This document shows, piece after piece, positions 26,446 through 39,016 of a stretch of 64,000 bases of DNA; the stretch's first letter is position 1; each line of letters begins with the position of its first letter. The notes beneath the pieces were generated by a model. It was given only the letters and a program-made list of their open reading frames with translations, was not told the DNA's origin and made no database searches. The translations under genes were made by a program, and so were the position numbers. This stretch comes from Prunella strophiata (Eukaryota; Chordata; Aves; Passeriformes; Prunellidae): contig JAZBQD010000014.1 in NCBI GenBank assembly GCA_036583965.1, positions 45,565,490 to 45,629,489 of the forward strand, read 5' to 3'.

Positions 26446-27380
26446 TGAAGCTCATCACCACACAATTCTACAATCTATGCCTAACCAGACACAACTGAGC
26501 CCTCAGGAATTAATGGACTTTCCTAAGTGGCATAAAAAGCATCTCTCAGCAGAAAGAAAACACTGCGCACTGGATCATTCTGTTCAAATTCCTTGCATTT
26601 AAGAATTCAAGAAATTGTTTACAAGTAGTTCTAGAAGTACTCCTAGTATATTTAGAATGTATTTCTATAACACAGAAATATAAACATCTAAAAAATTGCT
26701 AAGAGTTTTTGCAAAAGTTGCATTACACTCAGAATCCAGACATTCTGAATCATACTTGCCTTTTTTTTTCCCTGCTTTTCAAATTTGTTTGCAGGAATAA
26801 GTCTGTGTTCACACAAAAAGCTGTGCAAAATGAATTCTGAGTCTATTACTTGAAATTGTTGAGCTGTAAAGCATATTCTGGCTTAGATTCAACAAAGTTC
26901 ATAAGCAACAGTTTATGAAAAGTGAGTCATTTGCTTTGAAAGTACCTCTAACACCAAGTATTATACAGAGGTAACAGTAAACTCCAAATATCAAATAACA
27001 AATATGAATTATTGTGTCTTTTTTTTGGACTGGTTAAATGGAAAAAAGAAGAAGTGTTGAAAAAAACCATACAGTTAACTACTGTAATCAATGAAACCTA
27101 GTACACATGACAGCACATTGCAGAAAGCAGGAAACATCAATAACCCAAAGAGACATGGAGCTTGGCCTAGAATTTGAGACTTTCCAGTTTATGTGTGATA
27201 AACACTGAGCTCTTGTAACAGGTTGATGGCATTGTGAATGCTGGTTTCATTCATCTCTTTTAGGCCTAAAGGATTGAGAAGTCTAATTCTTACCACATGG
27301 GTCCCCAAATAGCCATTAGGAAGAGACCCTTAGTCTGAGTGGAAAAAAGACCCTCAAAAGACAAAACAATGAATGTTTAA

Positions 27381-27397
27381 TTTTTTTTTTTTTTTTT
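27381..27397. repeat. poly-T run
   Basis: About 17 T in a row. It could be the A-tail of a minus-strand retrocopy, but no body is recognisable next to it. Confidence 0.9.
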
Positions 27398-27742
27398 ATG
27401 AGAAGTGCTAGAAATCACTGCATGGAGCAGAATTAGAATTAACATCAATTTGGTTTTACTTCCAACTCAGTTAACTTCCAAAGATGGTGACCAAGAGAAT
27501 GGAAAGTAGGAAAAAAACCCCAACCCTTCTCATTGCCCTCATCTTACTCTCCCATCTGCCTCTAGCAGACAAAACCTGTTTGTAGCTTCCTTTCAGTATA
27601 AATCAACAATTAAATGTAATAATATTATATTATCATTTAAATTGTGCTCAGAATACAAGCCATCAAGTAAGCAGTTAACTAATTCCTTATCATTCCACAG
27701 CTATTTTACAAACATAAAATGTAACTGGGATGATCAAATTAA

Positions 27743-27761
27743 ATATATATATATATATATT
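27743..27761. repeat. (AT)n microsatellite
   Basis: About nine uninterrupted AT units. Confidence 0.9.
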
Positions 27762-30700
27762 AAAGAAAATAATTGAATCATAGCCACTCTGAATATTTTG
27801 ACAAATTTTTTTATTAACTATATTTCTTTTAAATTCTGAACCTGGCTGGAAGGAAGACTATGAATGCAATGAATGGTACATAGCAGCATCCCACAAATCA
27901 GGATGTGAAAGGTGCGGAGCTACTTTAAGTTGATTTCCAGTCAATAAGTATTCTGATTATTTTGCAGGCACAAAATTAAATGAGACCACAATTAACCTCA
28001 GGTGGATTCTGACACATGCCCATACTGCAGAATGCTCTGTCTGTATCCTTCTTTCCTGCAGCCAGACACTGAAATTTTACTTTTAATTCTACTGACAATG
28101 TCTACTCTATGAAGAAATAGATGCAGTTTTGCAGTGTCAGTGTCCCATGAATACTGTCACATCAGACAGAAGTCCCTGAAATCAGATGCTAAGCATTTTG
28201 AATATTAAAATAAAATTTTAAAAATGATATATAATAAAGATTATTGGAACTGTTGCATTAGAAGTATGTTGCCTGATAGACCCAAAGAATTACCTGCATT
28301 TGTCTGGTATTGTTTTGTAACCCTGGAAAGTTTTTTCTCTAACACACAGAATGGAAGCCTAACACTTGTAAACTTTGAAATATCAAACTAGCATGAATAG
28401 CCTCTGGAACTAAGGATTTTTCTTCCAGTGAAACAAATTCTGTTTCATGCTGCTTAGCTATTATTATTTTTAAAAGAGAAAGCAATTAAAACCATGGTGA
28501 AAAATTCATCAAGAGAGACTTTCATAACAAAATTGTTACAGACTCAATAGCAGTAAGATAGGAATGAGCCTTTTCCAAAACAATCTGCCTAAACTAATTA
28601 CCAAACTAATGAAGGTTAATCATTTCAAACCTTAATAACAGCTTGAAAAATATGCTATTTCACAATTAAGCAAATGAACCAGAAAGATTTTTTTTTTTCA
28701 CTCGAATGTGCTGATTTATCTTTCCATTGGATTTCAAGGATCACATTTGTGTAAAATCTACTACTTTATTTATAGAGTAAAACAAAATTAATCAAAACAA
28801 ACATTCCCATTCATCAAAAATAGTTTGCTGTAAGTTTCTTTTACATTCTATTACAAATTCAGTGGAGAAATGTTACCTCCTTCCCCTTAACAGTTCTAGA
28901 AATTGAGTTTATATATAGGGAAGTATTTGGGGACATTAATAGCAGCATTTCTGCTTTAACAGAATAGAATTCTTACTTCTCTGGCATAGGGGAAGTCTAA
29001 TAGCAATTCCTGAAAGAATTAAAACCCTGAAAATAGCTTGGAAAACCAGAAAGACAAGAAAGAAAAAAAAAGGAAGCTTATCAAGGCTTCATTTTACCAT
29101 TTCCTTAGTTATTAGTTTGGTAGCTACACAGCATTAAAATGAGATTATTCAGCCTAAGAAAAAAACAACTATGAATGCTTATCAATTAAGCACAACTAAT
29201 AGTTAGCCTTTTGATTCACAAACATTGAGCATTAGCTATAATCAAAACATCCTTGGTACCATCTTATTTGTTAGGTTATCATCCTGGACAGTCATGAAAA
29301 GGAAAAGGATATCTAATTCTTCTGGAGAAACATTCAGATGCTTTGCTAACTGTCAACAAAACAAAAATTTACTTCAAAGCATGAGTTCCCTTGATAAAAC
29401 AGTGTTTGGTAATAGATCAAGCTACTAAGAACATAACCTGCAGGATTTTTGGACTGGTGCAGATCAACGACAATGTTCAAAGGAATACCAAGCCTTGCCA
29501 TATCTTTGTCAACATGCAATTGTAGTCTTCCATTTTTATTTCTTTCAGCCTAATTATAGGGCTTTGTAACTATCTCTGCCTCCACCTGCAGCAGAAATTC
29601 CATCTTTCATTAAAACGTTAGGCTAGTGAATATTGGTTTTCTGTGTCCAGATTACTATAAACTACAAGGACATTATAAAGAATTGAGACATCCTGACTTT
29701 GAAGAGAACACATCTCAATAAATCTTCACTATTTCGTTCCAAGATAGGCATCTATTAATACCAAAAACTGTTAAAAATGTTTTTAAAATTGACCCTTGAA
29801 AACTAAGTATTTGTAGAAAAAAGACAACTAAACAGCAAAATTCTTTATATCTTATCAATTTGCATTCAATTCTAATTTGTAACAGCAACCTGGCAATTAT
29901 AATGAAACTAAAACCCAATTTTCAAGCCAAACATTTTTATGGCCTTTAGGGTACTTTCCTTACTGCTTGAAATGCAAGTCCTAAAAGCCTGCTCCTGAAG
30001 GACTGCCAAACAAAGCTATTCCACCTCATAACTACTCGACTTTCTACTCATTACTTCTGTAAGTTTCAAATGCTATTTCATCTTCCCTGGATGTTGCTCA
30101 CATTATTGCTCATGAATACCAAGAGACATAAAAAAACATTCTTCACCTTCAAGGGAATGTTTTCAGGACTTTTCAAGTTCTCAGCCATTCAGATGTGATG
30201 CTTTGCCTATTCATTTCATCACAGAATAATCTCAATCTTTAACCAACTGCAGATTACTGGATTACCAGAGATTCAGAACTGAAATCTCAGAAACACATCA
30301 GGATCATTCTCCACAACCAGTAGTGGAAAGTGAACCTGACTGGTCAAGATTTGAAAATATCAGAATTAGAAAAGTCAGTGTTCCGCACTCCATTTTTCCA
30401 GATCTGGATTTACTTTCAAAATTTGCATTTCCCACATGCAACAGAATAGGATTATAAGGACAATTTAAAGCATACTTAAACAAATCTAAGGACTGCTGTG
30501 GATTTTGATCTTCAAATCCTTTCCATGTTTTATTTTCTTTGTATTAGGAATGATAAAGCAACTTGAGCTGACATTTCCTAGCTCATTAACAGAGGACACA
30601 AAGTCATTTTCAAGGACACAGACAGGTGGTTTATAACTTCCATCATTATAATATCAAACAAAGTGACAACTAATGCCTGAAGGAAGGATAATTACACTGC

Positions 30701-31019
30701 AAGAGAACTTAATCTATATATTTAGTTCACATGTATAAGAACTGGCAGAACAAAGCCACACACCCAAGCTTAATTATTTTCATTTACATGTTTATATTAT
30801 GATTAACCATATTAAACCTCAATTCCTTTTTATTGGTATTGGTTTGTGTACTGCATCAGCTAACTCCATTAAGTGAATTATTTTCAAAGTATCTGCACTA
30901 CCTGTTATGCACTGCTGCAGCATAGAAGACCTATTAATATCTTTAGAGAAACACCTTAGCATCTTAATCTCTTTTTGTAAATGGTTGATCTACTATCCAA
31001 GGAAGGATGAGTTAAGAAG

Positions 31020-31076
31020 TCCAAATATCTGTGTCCAAATATCCAATATATTGTGTCCCTTCCAAATATCTGTGTC
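31020..31076. repeat. direct repeat (16 bp, period 41)
   Basis: TCCAAATATCTGTGTC occurs at 31020-31035 and 31061-31076, with a partial third copy between them. It is a local duplication within noncoding DNA. Confidence 0.85.
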
Positions 31077-33220
31077 TACTGCTTTAAACTCTTCCATGGT
31101 ATATGCATATTTTTCTTCTCAACTATAGCAGCATACATAGTTTTAAATGCTGCAGATTGCATGTAGGATTAAAAAAAATAAGAACTAAGTCATCACCTTC
31201 AGCATGCATCTAGAGATGTCCTATGTATTTTCTATGCTTCTAAATAATTTATCTAGGACACTAAGTACTCTTCCATTATGTTTGCCCACGATGTTTTCTC
31301 TATATATACTCTTAATTATTTTCCATACATGGCAGTAAGTATTTTCAATTAGTTCCAGTTAGTTTCCATACATACTCCTAGCTAACTGGGGAGAATCATT
31401 TATTAATTCAATAAAGACCACCAGCAATTAATCTTTATATGGCCCCTCATATTTGACATATTTTCCTAGAATGCACATACAGGGAGAAAAATGACTCCAT
31501 GTTTATTCAATAAATATAAAACTACTCCTTACCTAGCTGTAAATGATTTGTCACTGTACTAAATATTTGTTCAAAGAACTAACAACTCTTTTTCCTCTGT
31601 TGTCAACAAATCTAAAACTGTTGTACAGAGGAAGCAACCTTCATCTTCTTTCAGAAAATTTCTTACAATTTTCCTCAAACCAACTGATTCTGCCATAATG
31701 CCAAATTATTGTATTGAACCTCAATGACCAGCACCATATACAGCATTTCATGAGGGTTCTTACCTGTAGCCGACAAGCTAATATGATTTTTTGGCATCTG
31801 CTGGGTTCATAATTTTTGTTTCACAGGCATTCTAGTGCCAGTGGTCCCCCTATGAGTAAGGAAACACACCATGTCTTTTTCCCTACTTCTGACAATCACG
31901 CTGATGACTTCCAGCTTTGAATCAGAAATTACTACTAGACTCTGAAAGCATAACTTGCCATTTTACATTGTTGAAATATCACACTATTGCAAGATCCATC
32001 TTTATTTATTCAAGTTGTTTTACTGCTGAAAAAGACAATCATGCCATTATCTGAAAGAATGAAGGTTTATGTCAGGCTTAAAAAAAGTCTTAGAATAAAG
32101 ATGCAGGTTGCTTTGGCATAACATCATTAAAAAATTATGCCAAATCCATCTGTGGAAGAAAAAATTGGAAGAACAGTGTGAAATGGTTTATCTGTTGCAC
32201 TTTAATATGTGTGATAAAAAAAGCTGTTGATAATCACCACTAATAGCATCTTTTCAGTATCTTAATTCAAACTTGCCTTTTCTTCAGCCTGAAGAGCAAT
32301 TTTTCCATAGCAAGAGGCATTTCATTGCACAAATATATCTGTGCATCGCCATCATTCTGATCATAATGTGTGAGGCAGTGTTCCTACATGTCTCTGTAAA
32401 AGCACCTACAGCAGATATGTCTATCCAAAGTCTTGGAATCATAAATAGGAATCACAAAAAATGCAAGAGAAAGGATGCATATCAAGGAAAATCTAATGCA
32501 AACTTTTGATTACAGTGATTGCAATCTGGTTGATCGGCATGAATCCTTGAACAATAAATACTGGTCAAAATTCTTTGGAAGATCAGAAGGTCAGATCTTG
32601 TGCTGATGTTATATTTGGCATCCAAAATTCAGAAAGGTGATGCAAAGATGATAGATTCTGGAAAGCTAAGAAAGAAATACAAAACCAAGATGTGGCTATA
32701 TCATGTAAGTTTCATAATTGAAGTAATCCTATTCAATGCTAATGAGCCAAATCATCTAACATTAAGGAATTGAGTCAATATTTCACTTCAGACAAAATTT
32801 AAAAGAATATTTTAAAATAAAAGTAAAACACCAGAAGAGTTATACATTGGGATATAATGGAGTGAGATTGGTGGATATTGTATCTACATATGCTGAAAAG
32901 GTCTAAATAAACTTCTGATTTTGAAAGGAAATCAAAAACACTTGAATGAGAATTCAGTTAATGTTCCAGGAACTATAAGATTATTTAGCTGTAGTGACAC
33001 ACACTGTAGAAGGAATATGATACTTAATTGAAAGTAATGCTGTTTATCTATATTGTACTTATCATTTTTCTTCTGGCCTTATTTTAAAAATAAAATCTTG
33101 AGATTATATCATCATTTTAATGTATGTATTTCTGGGGAAATAAAAAGTGAACCATGGTAAACATATAGTGTAGGTTAGAGTAAACAAATAGGTTATAAAA
33201 GCCAAAAAACCCATAATTTT

Positions 33221-34120
33221 AGGTCTTCCAAGCCAACATTTCTGTTATTGACAAATTATAGAATAGAAATTGTAACTCCTAAAGTTATCATGTTTATTAT
33301 TATGCTAATGTATTACAATGACCTTTTTCCCCATGATAAAGGAAAAAAAAAAAAAAAAAAGAAAAAAAAAAAGACAAATCACTTTACAAGGAAAATATCA
33401 TGTGCTAAGTATAGCCACTACCTGTTTCTGTCTTTATTACTGATATCTGAACGCACCTATTTCTATGGTTTAGGCAAATTTAATATTTACATTTTAAAAG
33501 CCCCGGAGGAAAAACATATGCAGATTTTGCCAGTAGCTTTGCTGGATTTTGGCTAGGCATTTTTACTAGTCAAATGTACTGCAGACTTGCAGAATCTGTA
33601 TGGTAGCTTTCTAGAAAATCAAGCCAAAACTGGTCTGAAATCTTTAGTTCTGGCCATCTGCTAGAAGCATCTGGTAGCTGGGTACATGCACCCACATCCA
33701 GAACGTGACTGCTCTCTTGCCAACTATGTGCCTAGGTAACTGCCAATATGTGCTTCTCCACTGCTAACATGACAACTGTCAAAAAGAAGCTGAACATGTA
33801 CGAATAAATCTAAATTAAACTAACATATTACTTTCCTAAGTTACAGCCATCATTTTTGTACATAATTGCTCGATAATGGCAAGGATAAATAAGTCACACA
33901 ATGAAATCTGTTTAAGGCTAAGAACTACATCAAGGATACCAAGGATCTAAGTATTTTGAAGAGTTATTGGTAACATTTTAGTCTGTTTTCTCTGACAAGT
34001 AGAAAATATATATGTAATACTCGCAATGTGTTATATCTCTATATAAAAACATCAGAATTATACATGCAATATCAGATTCAGGAAGAAGAAATAAAATTAA
34101 AATCAGTTCAGATTATTTTT
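33221..34120 (+). repeat. 0.9-kb direct duplication, copy 1
   Basis: The 900-bp segment beginning AGGTCTTCCAAGCC recurs 1034 bp downstream (34255-35162). By eye I count six base substitutions outside an internal A-tract, under 1% divergence. The A-tract (33343-33372 here) is 8 bp shorter than in copy 2. A short similarity (ATAATTT) extends just left of both copies. No coding content, terminal inverted repeats or retrotransposon hallmarks are visible. Confidence 0.97.
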
Positions 34121-34254
34121 TTATTACTTTTATAAGAGCATTTACCTTGACGTGACTATGTCCCAAACAAACCATAAATATACCAATGAACTAAAAGGTG
34201 AATTCACTAAATATTCAGAGGCTGCCATTAAAGACTGACAATTTAACATAATTT
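34121..34254. other. spacer between the duplicated segments
   Basis: 134 bp of unique AT-rich sequence separates the two copies. It does not resemble the sequence that follows copy 2, so the arrangement is not a simple head-to-tail tandem unless one unit lost sequence later. Confidence 0.9.
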
Positions 34255-35162
34255 AGGTCTTCCAAGCCAACATTTCTGTTATTGACAAATTATAGAATAG
34301 AAATTGTAACTCCTAAAGTTATCATGTTTATTATTATGCTAATGTATTACAGTGACCTTTTTCCCCATGATAAAGGAAAAAAAAAAATAAAAAAAAAAAA
34401 AAGAAAAAAAAAAAGACAAATCACTTTACAAGGAAAATATCATGTGCTAAGTATAGCCACTACCTGTTTCTGTCTTTATTACTGATATCTGAACGCACCT
34501 ATTTCTATGGTTTAGGCAAATTTAATATTTACATTTTAAAAGCCCCGGAGGAAAAACATATGCAGATTTTGCCAGTAGCTTTGCTGGATTTTGGCTAGGC
34601 TTTTTTACTAGTCAAATGTACTACAGACTTGCAGAATCTGTATGGTAGCTTTCTAGAAAATCAAGCCAAAACTGGTCTGAAATCTTTAGTTCTGGCCATC
34701 TGCTAGAAGCATCTGGTAGCTGGGTACATGCACCCACATCCAGAACGTGACTGCTCTCTTGCCAACTATGTGCCTAGGTAACTGCCAATATGTGCTTCTC
34801 CACTGCTAACATGACAACTGTCAAAAAGAAGCTGAACATGTACGAATAAATCTAAATTAAACTAACATATTACTTTCCTAAGTTACAGCCATCATTTTTG
34901 TACATAATTGCTCGATAATGGCAAGGATAAATAAGTCACACAGTGAAATCTGTTTAAAGCTAAGAACTACATCAAGGATACCAAGGATCTAAGTATTTTG
35001 AAGAGTTATTGGTAACATTTTAGTCTGTTTTCTCTGACAACTAGAAAATATATATGTAATACTCGCAATGTGTTATATCTCTATATAAAAACATCAGAAT
35101 TATACATGCAATATCAGATTCAGGAAGAAGAAATAAAATTAAAATCAGTTCAGATTATTTTT
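34255..35162 (+). repeat. 0.9-kb direct duplication, copy 2
   Basis: 908 bp in the same orientation as 33221-34120. The differences are six substitutions and an expanded, T-interrupted A-tract (34377-34414). Similarity stops abruptly after GATTATTTTT at 35162. Such a young repeat is either a recent segmental duplication or an assembly artefact in which two haplotypes were placed in series. Confidence 0.97.
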
Positions 35163-36241
35163 AGTTGTTTTTTCTTGATCCAAGTAAATAAAATTATGCA
35201 TAGTTTAATGGACAAACATTGAATATATTGTAAGAGGATTTGTAAAGCCATATTACAAATTAGAACATAAATGACAAGCTAAAATACAAATGGCAAAGAA
35301 ATGTGTGGCTTCCACTGAAATTCATTCTCTTGTCCTATAAATATAATTTTCTAAAATCTCTGCTCACCAAAAAAAAATTATTTTGTGCACTTTAAATGAA
35401 GAGAAGCAAAAAAAAAATAGGTGGTAATTGTAATTACTGAAATGATTAATTCCTTTGTGAGATCAAAGTAGCTTGTCATCACCTTTTGCTGTGACATTTG
35501 TGGAAAGGAGAGATGTATTCAATGGCTAGGTAGTGTATGATTAAAAGTTAAAAGCACATGAGAGACAGAACAATAGAAGGAAAATCTAAAATTAAAAACT
35601 AGAAAAGTAATTCAGGATCATGATAGTAAACTAGTAGACTACAGCTAAAAGAGAAGAATAAACACAAGAATATTCAGAAATTGCCACAGTGACTTTTTTC
35701 TCATTTTTACCCATCTGTATTGTCAGTTGTTCCTTACCTGGCATTTAATTTTTAAGCTCCATGGAGTAAAGATCAGGGTTTTGATTAGAAGCAAGTGGAC
35801 ACACAAGGTGATGGCCCTGATCCACTGCTTTAGCTCCAATGCACAATGATGGTGTTGATGCCATATTAATAATGGTAACAAAAATACCATTTCTATTAAG
35901 CTTTTTGATTTTGATTGACAAATATCTTACTGCACATACAGGCACTCCCAAAGTTGTCTACCATCCCATGGTCAGTGATGGTAATTCCATTTAAAACAGG
36001 CTAGTAAACATCCTAATATTTTTCTATCCTCCATTTTGTAAAAATGTTTTAGTAAATGTTCATTTATATCCATTGAAAAGTTATTCTAGAATGGCATATA
36101 CAATAAATCAATATATATACATATTCCTTTGGATTTCATTTAACCTTTTGCTTTCATCACATCCACTTTGAATATTGCATTTTCTAAGCTGTAAGATTCA
36201 ATATATTGCAATGTTTTTCAAAATACTGGAATGTGATTTTT

Positions 36242-36282
36242 GATTCATACAGGAATGAGATACAGATTCATACAGGAATAAG
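36242..36282. repeat. direct repeat (about 18 bp, period 23)
   Basis: GATTCATACAGGAATRAGAT occurs at about 36242 and again at about 36265, differing at one base. Confidence 0.85.
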
Positions 36283-38952
36283 ATCTTAATAAAATGTATG
36301 TGGTGAAAATTCCTCTTATATCTGCTAAACTCCACTAAAAAACCGTAAACATGAACAGAAGAATAGTAAGCCAGACTCAATTAGTGAGAGACAAAGGTTA
36401 AATCTCATGTAAATGTAGCTGATCATAATGTTTTTCTGACCCTATTTGTATTTCTAGATTAAAGTAACCTCAAATCACAAAATGTACATTGATATTAAAA
36501 AAGAAATTATTTATAAAACCTTGTCATTCTTGCAATGGTCTAAGGTATGAGAACATGTCCTGTTTTGCAGGCATATTAAACATTCCAAAATTGTGGCTTT
36601 CCCTCAGGCAAACTTATTCCACTGAAGGAGAAAAATTAAAAGGAGTTGTAACAAGTTCACAAAATAAATATAAACACATATGCTGAAATAGTCATTCAGA
36701 TAGTTCCAATTGCTTCTAGGGTTGAATACCATCTTTGCCATTTCTTTTACATCTTGCATGAAATGCTATTCAGGGCCAGTCTGAAGTTCTAAAAATCTAA
36801 CATTAGAAAAAAAGTAAAGTGTATTTCCAAAATTAGTCAAGGTCCCAACAGAGCCCTACCCAAATTTTTCATAAATGTCCAGATATTTCAGGTACTCACT
36901 TATGAGATTTTCAACTTAAGACATTTGACACTCTCAGCTGCCCAAGCTGAACACCTCAGAAACACAAAATTTCTAGAAAATCCTCATTTGTCTTTCAATG
37001 TGAGACTATATCTTAGCTACATGTAGGAATACAAAATATTAAGAGCATTTTACAGTGAGCATATTCTCTTCTGTAAAGAGAAATAGAATGAAACACTTTG
37101 CTCCAGAGAATGGAATGAAAGCAAGTCTGCATAGGCTAGCAGAAATGCTTTCCATTTTTACACTGCCTATATAATTTTCAGGAATCCTCTCAGATCAGCT
37201 ATATAGCTTACTTCTATAAATACTATTTCAAGACCAATTCTGTTATGAAAATCTATTATATCTACTATACTACCTTTTTGTGCTTTAATGAAATATGTCA
37301 AATGTATAAGATGTTGCATCTTTTTATTAATTGTAATGTAATAAGAAAATCCCCAATAAAGCATTTTTTGTTTGTTTTGACCATGAAACAAAGAAGGAAA
37401 AAAAGCCTTATAAAATCATCAAAAAGATATTAAATGTTCAAACTTCAGTCTGTATGTTTTCATAATCAACATTTAGAAAACCCAAAACACCCCTGTGTGC
37501 TGTAACTAAAACCAAGTAAGTTATGGAACGTCTCACGCCCAATTTTTGGTTAGTGACATTTCCAGATTTCTGCCCATAGAACTGCTCAAAGTGGTTATAA
37601 TGACAAGAACTGAGAAGTGCTCTCTGAGTTGATGTGTTTGAAAGGTAGCTTTGTATGAACAGCTGTGTTTTCAAAATGCTTGCCACCTCTAAATTGGTCC
37701 TTGTGAAGTGCACTGTTTGCCTTATTGCCAGCAGGGCACATTGCACTGTAACTGCTGCATTTTTAGTTTTTATCACTGTCTCTCTAACTGCTGAAGTGGA
37801 AAAGAATGATTGCCAAAATCTGACGTGTTTCTTTTCCTTTCTGCCCACTCTGACTTGGTTCTTAGCTGTCTGTTGCTCCAGTGATGACAAATGTTGCTCA
37901 GTTTATTCATTCACTGAATGTCTTTTCCAGCTCAAATAATGGTGATACCCTCTTGTATATCAAGTCTCCAGCTGTCAATAGCAGTAAATCAAAGAAACCT
38001 AATTAAGACATAACAATCATTGTTTACACAAGAAATAATTATGCTGCAAAAAGTCACACAAATCAGGGTACATTTTTCCAAAAGCAAGAGATAATACCTT
38101 AAAAGGAAGAGACACACCATGTTTAGTAAGATACCAAGTATGGGTGGCAACAGGGATGGACCTTTTATATATGCAAACCTCAGTTACTTTAAATACTACT
38201 CTAAGAAACAGAACAAATAACTTTCAGGTTCTCTGTGCCCTTCTTATAATGGTACCTTTAAAACTGGACATTCAAATCACAAAACTTTCACATAAAACTC
38301 TAGATGGTACAAAGCACTCAGCTTTAAAGTACAAGAACACATTAAAAAAACCTCTGAAAATCACTGCTAATAAGAGCATTTACATTCAATTCTATTCAGG
38401 ATTTACTATTACTAGTACATTAATGAAGAAAAGGAATCAATGCATTCCAGAAGTTGAAAGTAACATGAAGTTAAATGCTTTTTTTTTCCAATACAAACAC
38501 TTAGCCCTGTGACACCACATTCTTCAAGGAAACTGAGCTTCAGATACAGTTTATGCTGCTGAGTGCAATTTACATGAGGTTTATTTTGTTTCAGTGAATG
38601 ACAGCTCACTTTTCACTTCAAAATGATTTGAAGACATCTCAAGGTTGGAAATTAGTTTCATACACACAGACACATTCACATCACCAATTCAACCAGTAAA
38701 CTTGATTCTGGGCTTTGATCACTTCAAGTGGGACTGGAAAACTTACATCAGCAATTCATGTTTTCTTATACTCTTAGTCAAGATGTATATTGGAGTCACA
38801 TTATAATACTGCTATAAAAAAGGACCAAAAAATATGTTTGCCACTCAAAGCATTATATACAATTTTTGCTGTTGTAATGTATCACTTTTTTATGTACTCT
38901 GTCATGTGAAGAGTACTACTGTCAAAAGATTTAGTTTAAGTTTGTCCTGCCA

Positions 38953-39016
38953 GAAGAAGGTGATCCTTATGGGTCCCTTACAACTTGACATATTCTGTTC
39001 TATGATTGTATGATCT
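38953..39016 (+). mobile_element. CR1-type 3' tail fragment
   Basis: GAAGGTGATCCTTATGGGTC, then CCTTACAACTTGACATATTC, then TGTTCTATGATTGTATGATC matches the CR1 3' end and tail repeats. Only about 65 bp is recognisable. Because the tail is shared, it could belong to a CR1 or to a CR1-tailed SINE whose head is lost. Confidence 0.85.

Noticed and set aside
37438..37939. 150-codon - strand frame overlapping a 94-codon + strand frame
   Set aside because: Neither product resembles a known family. Overlap of open frames on both strands, with no transcript signals, suggests chance.
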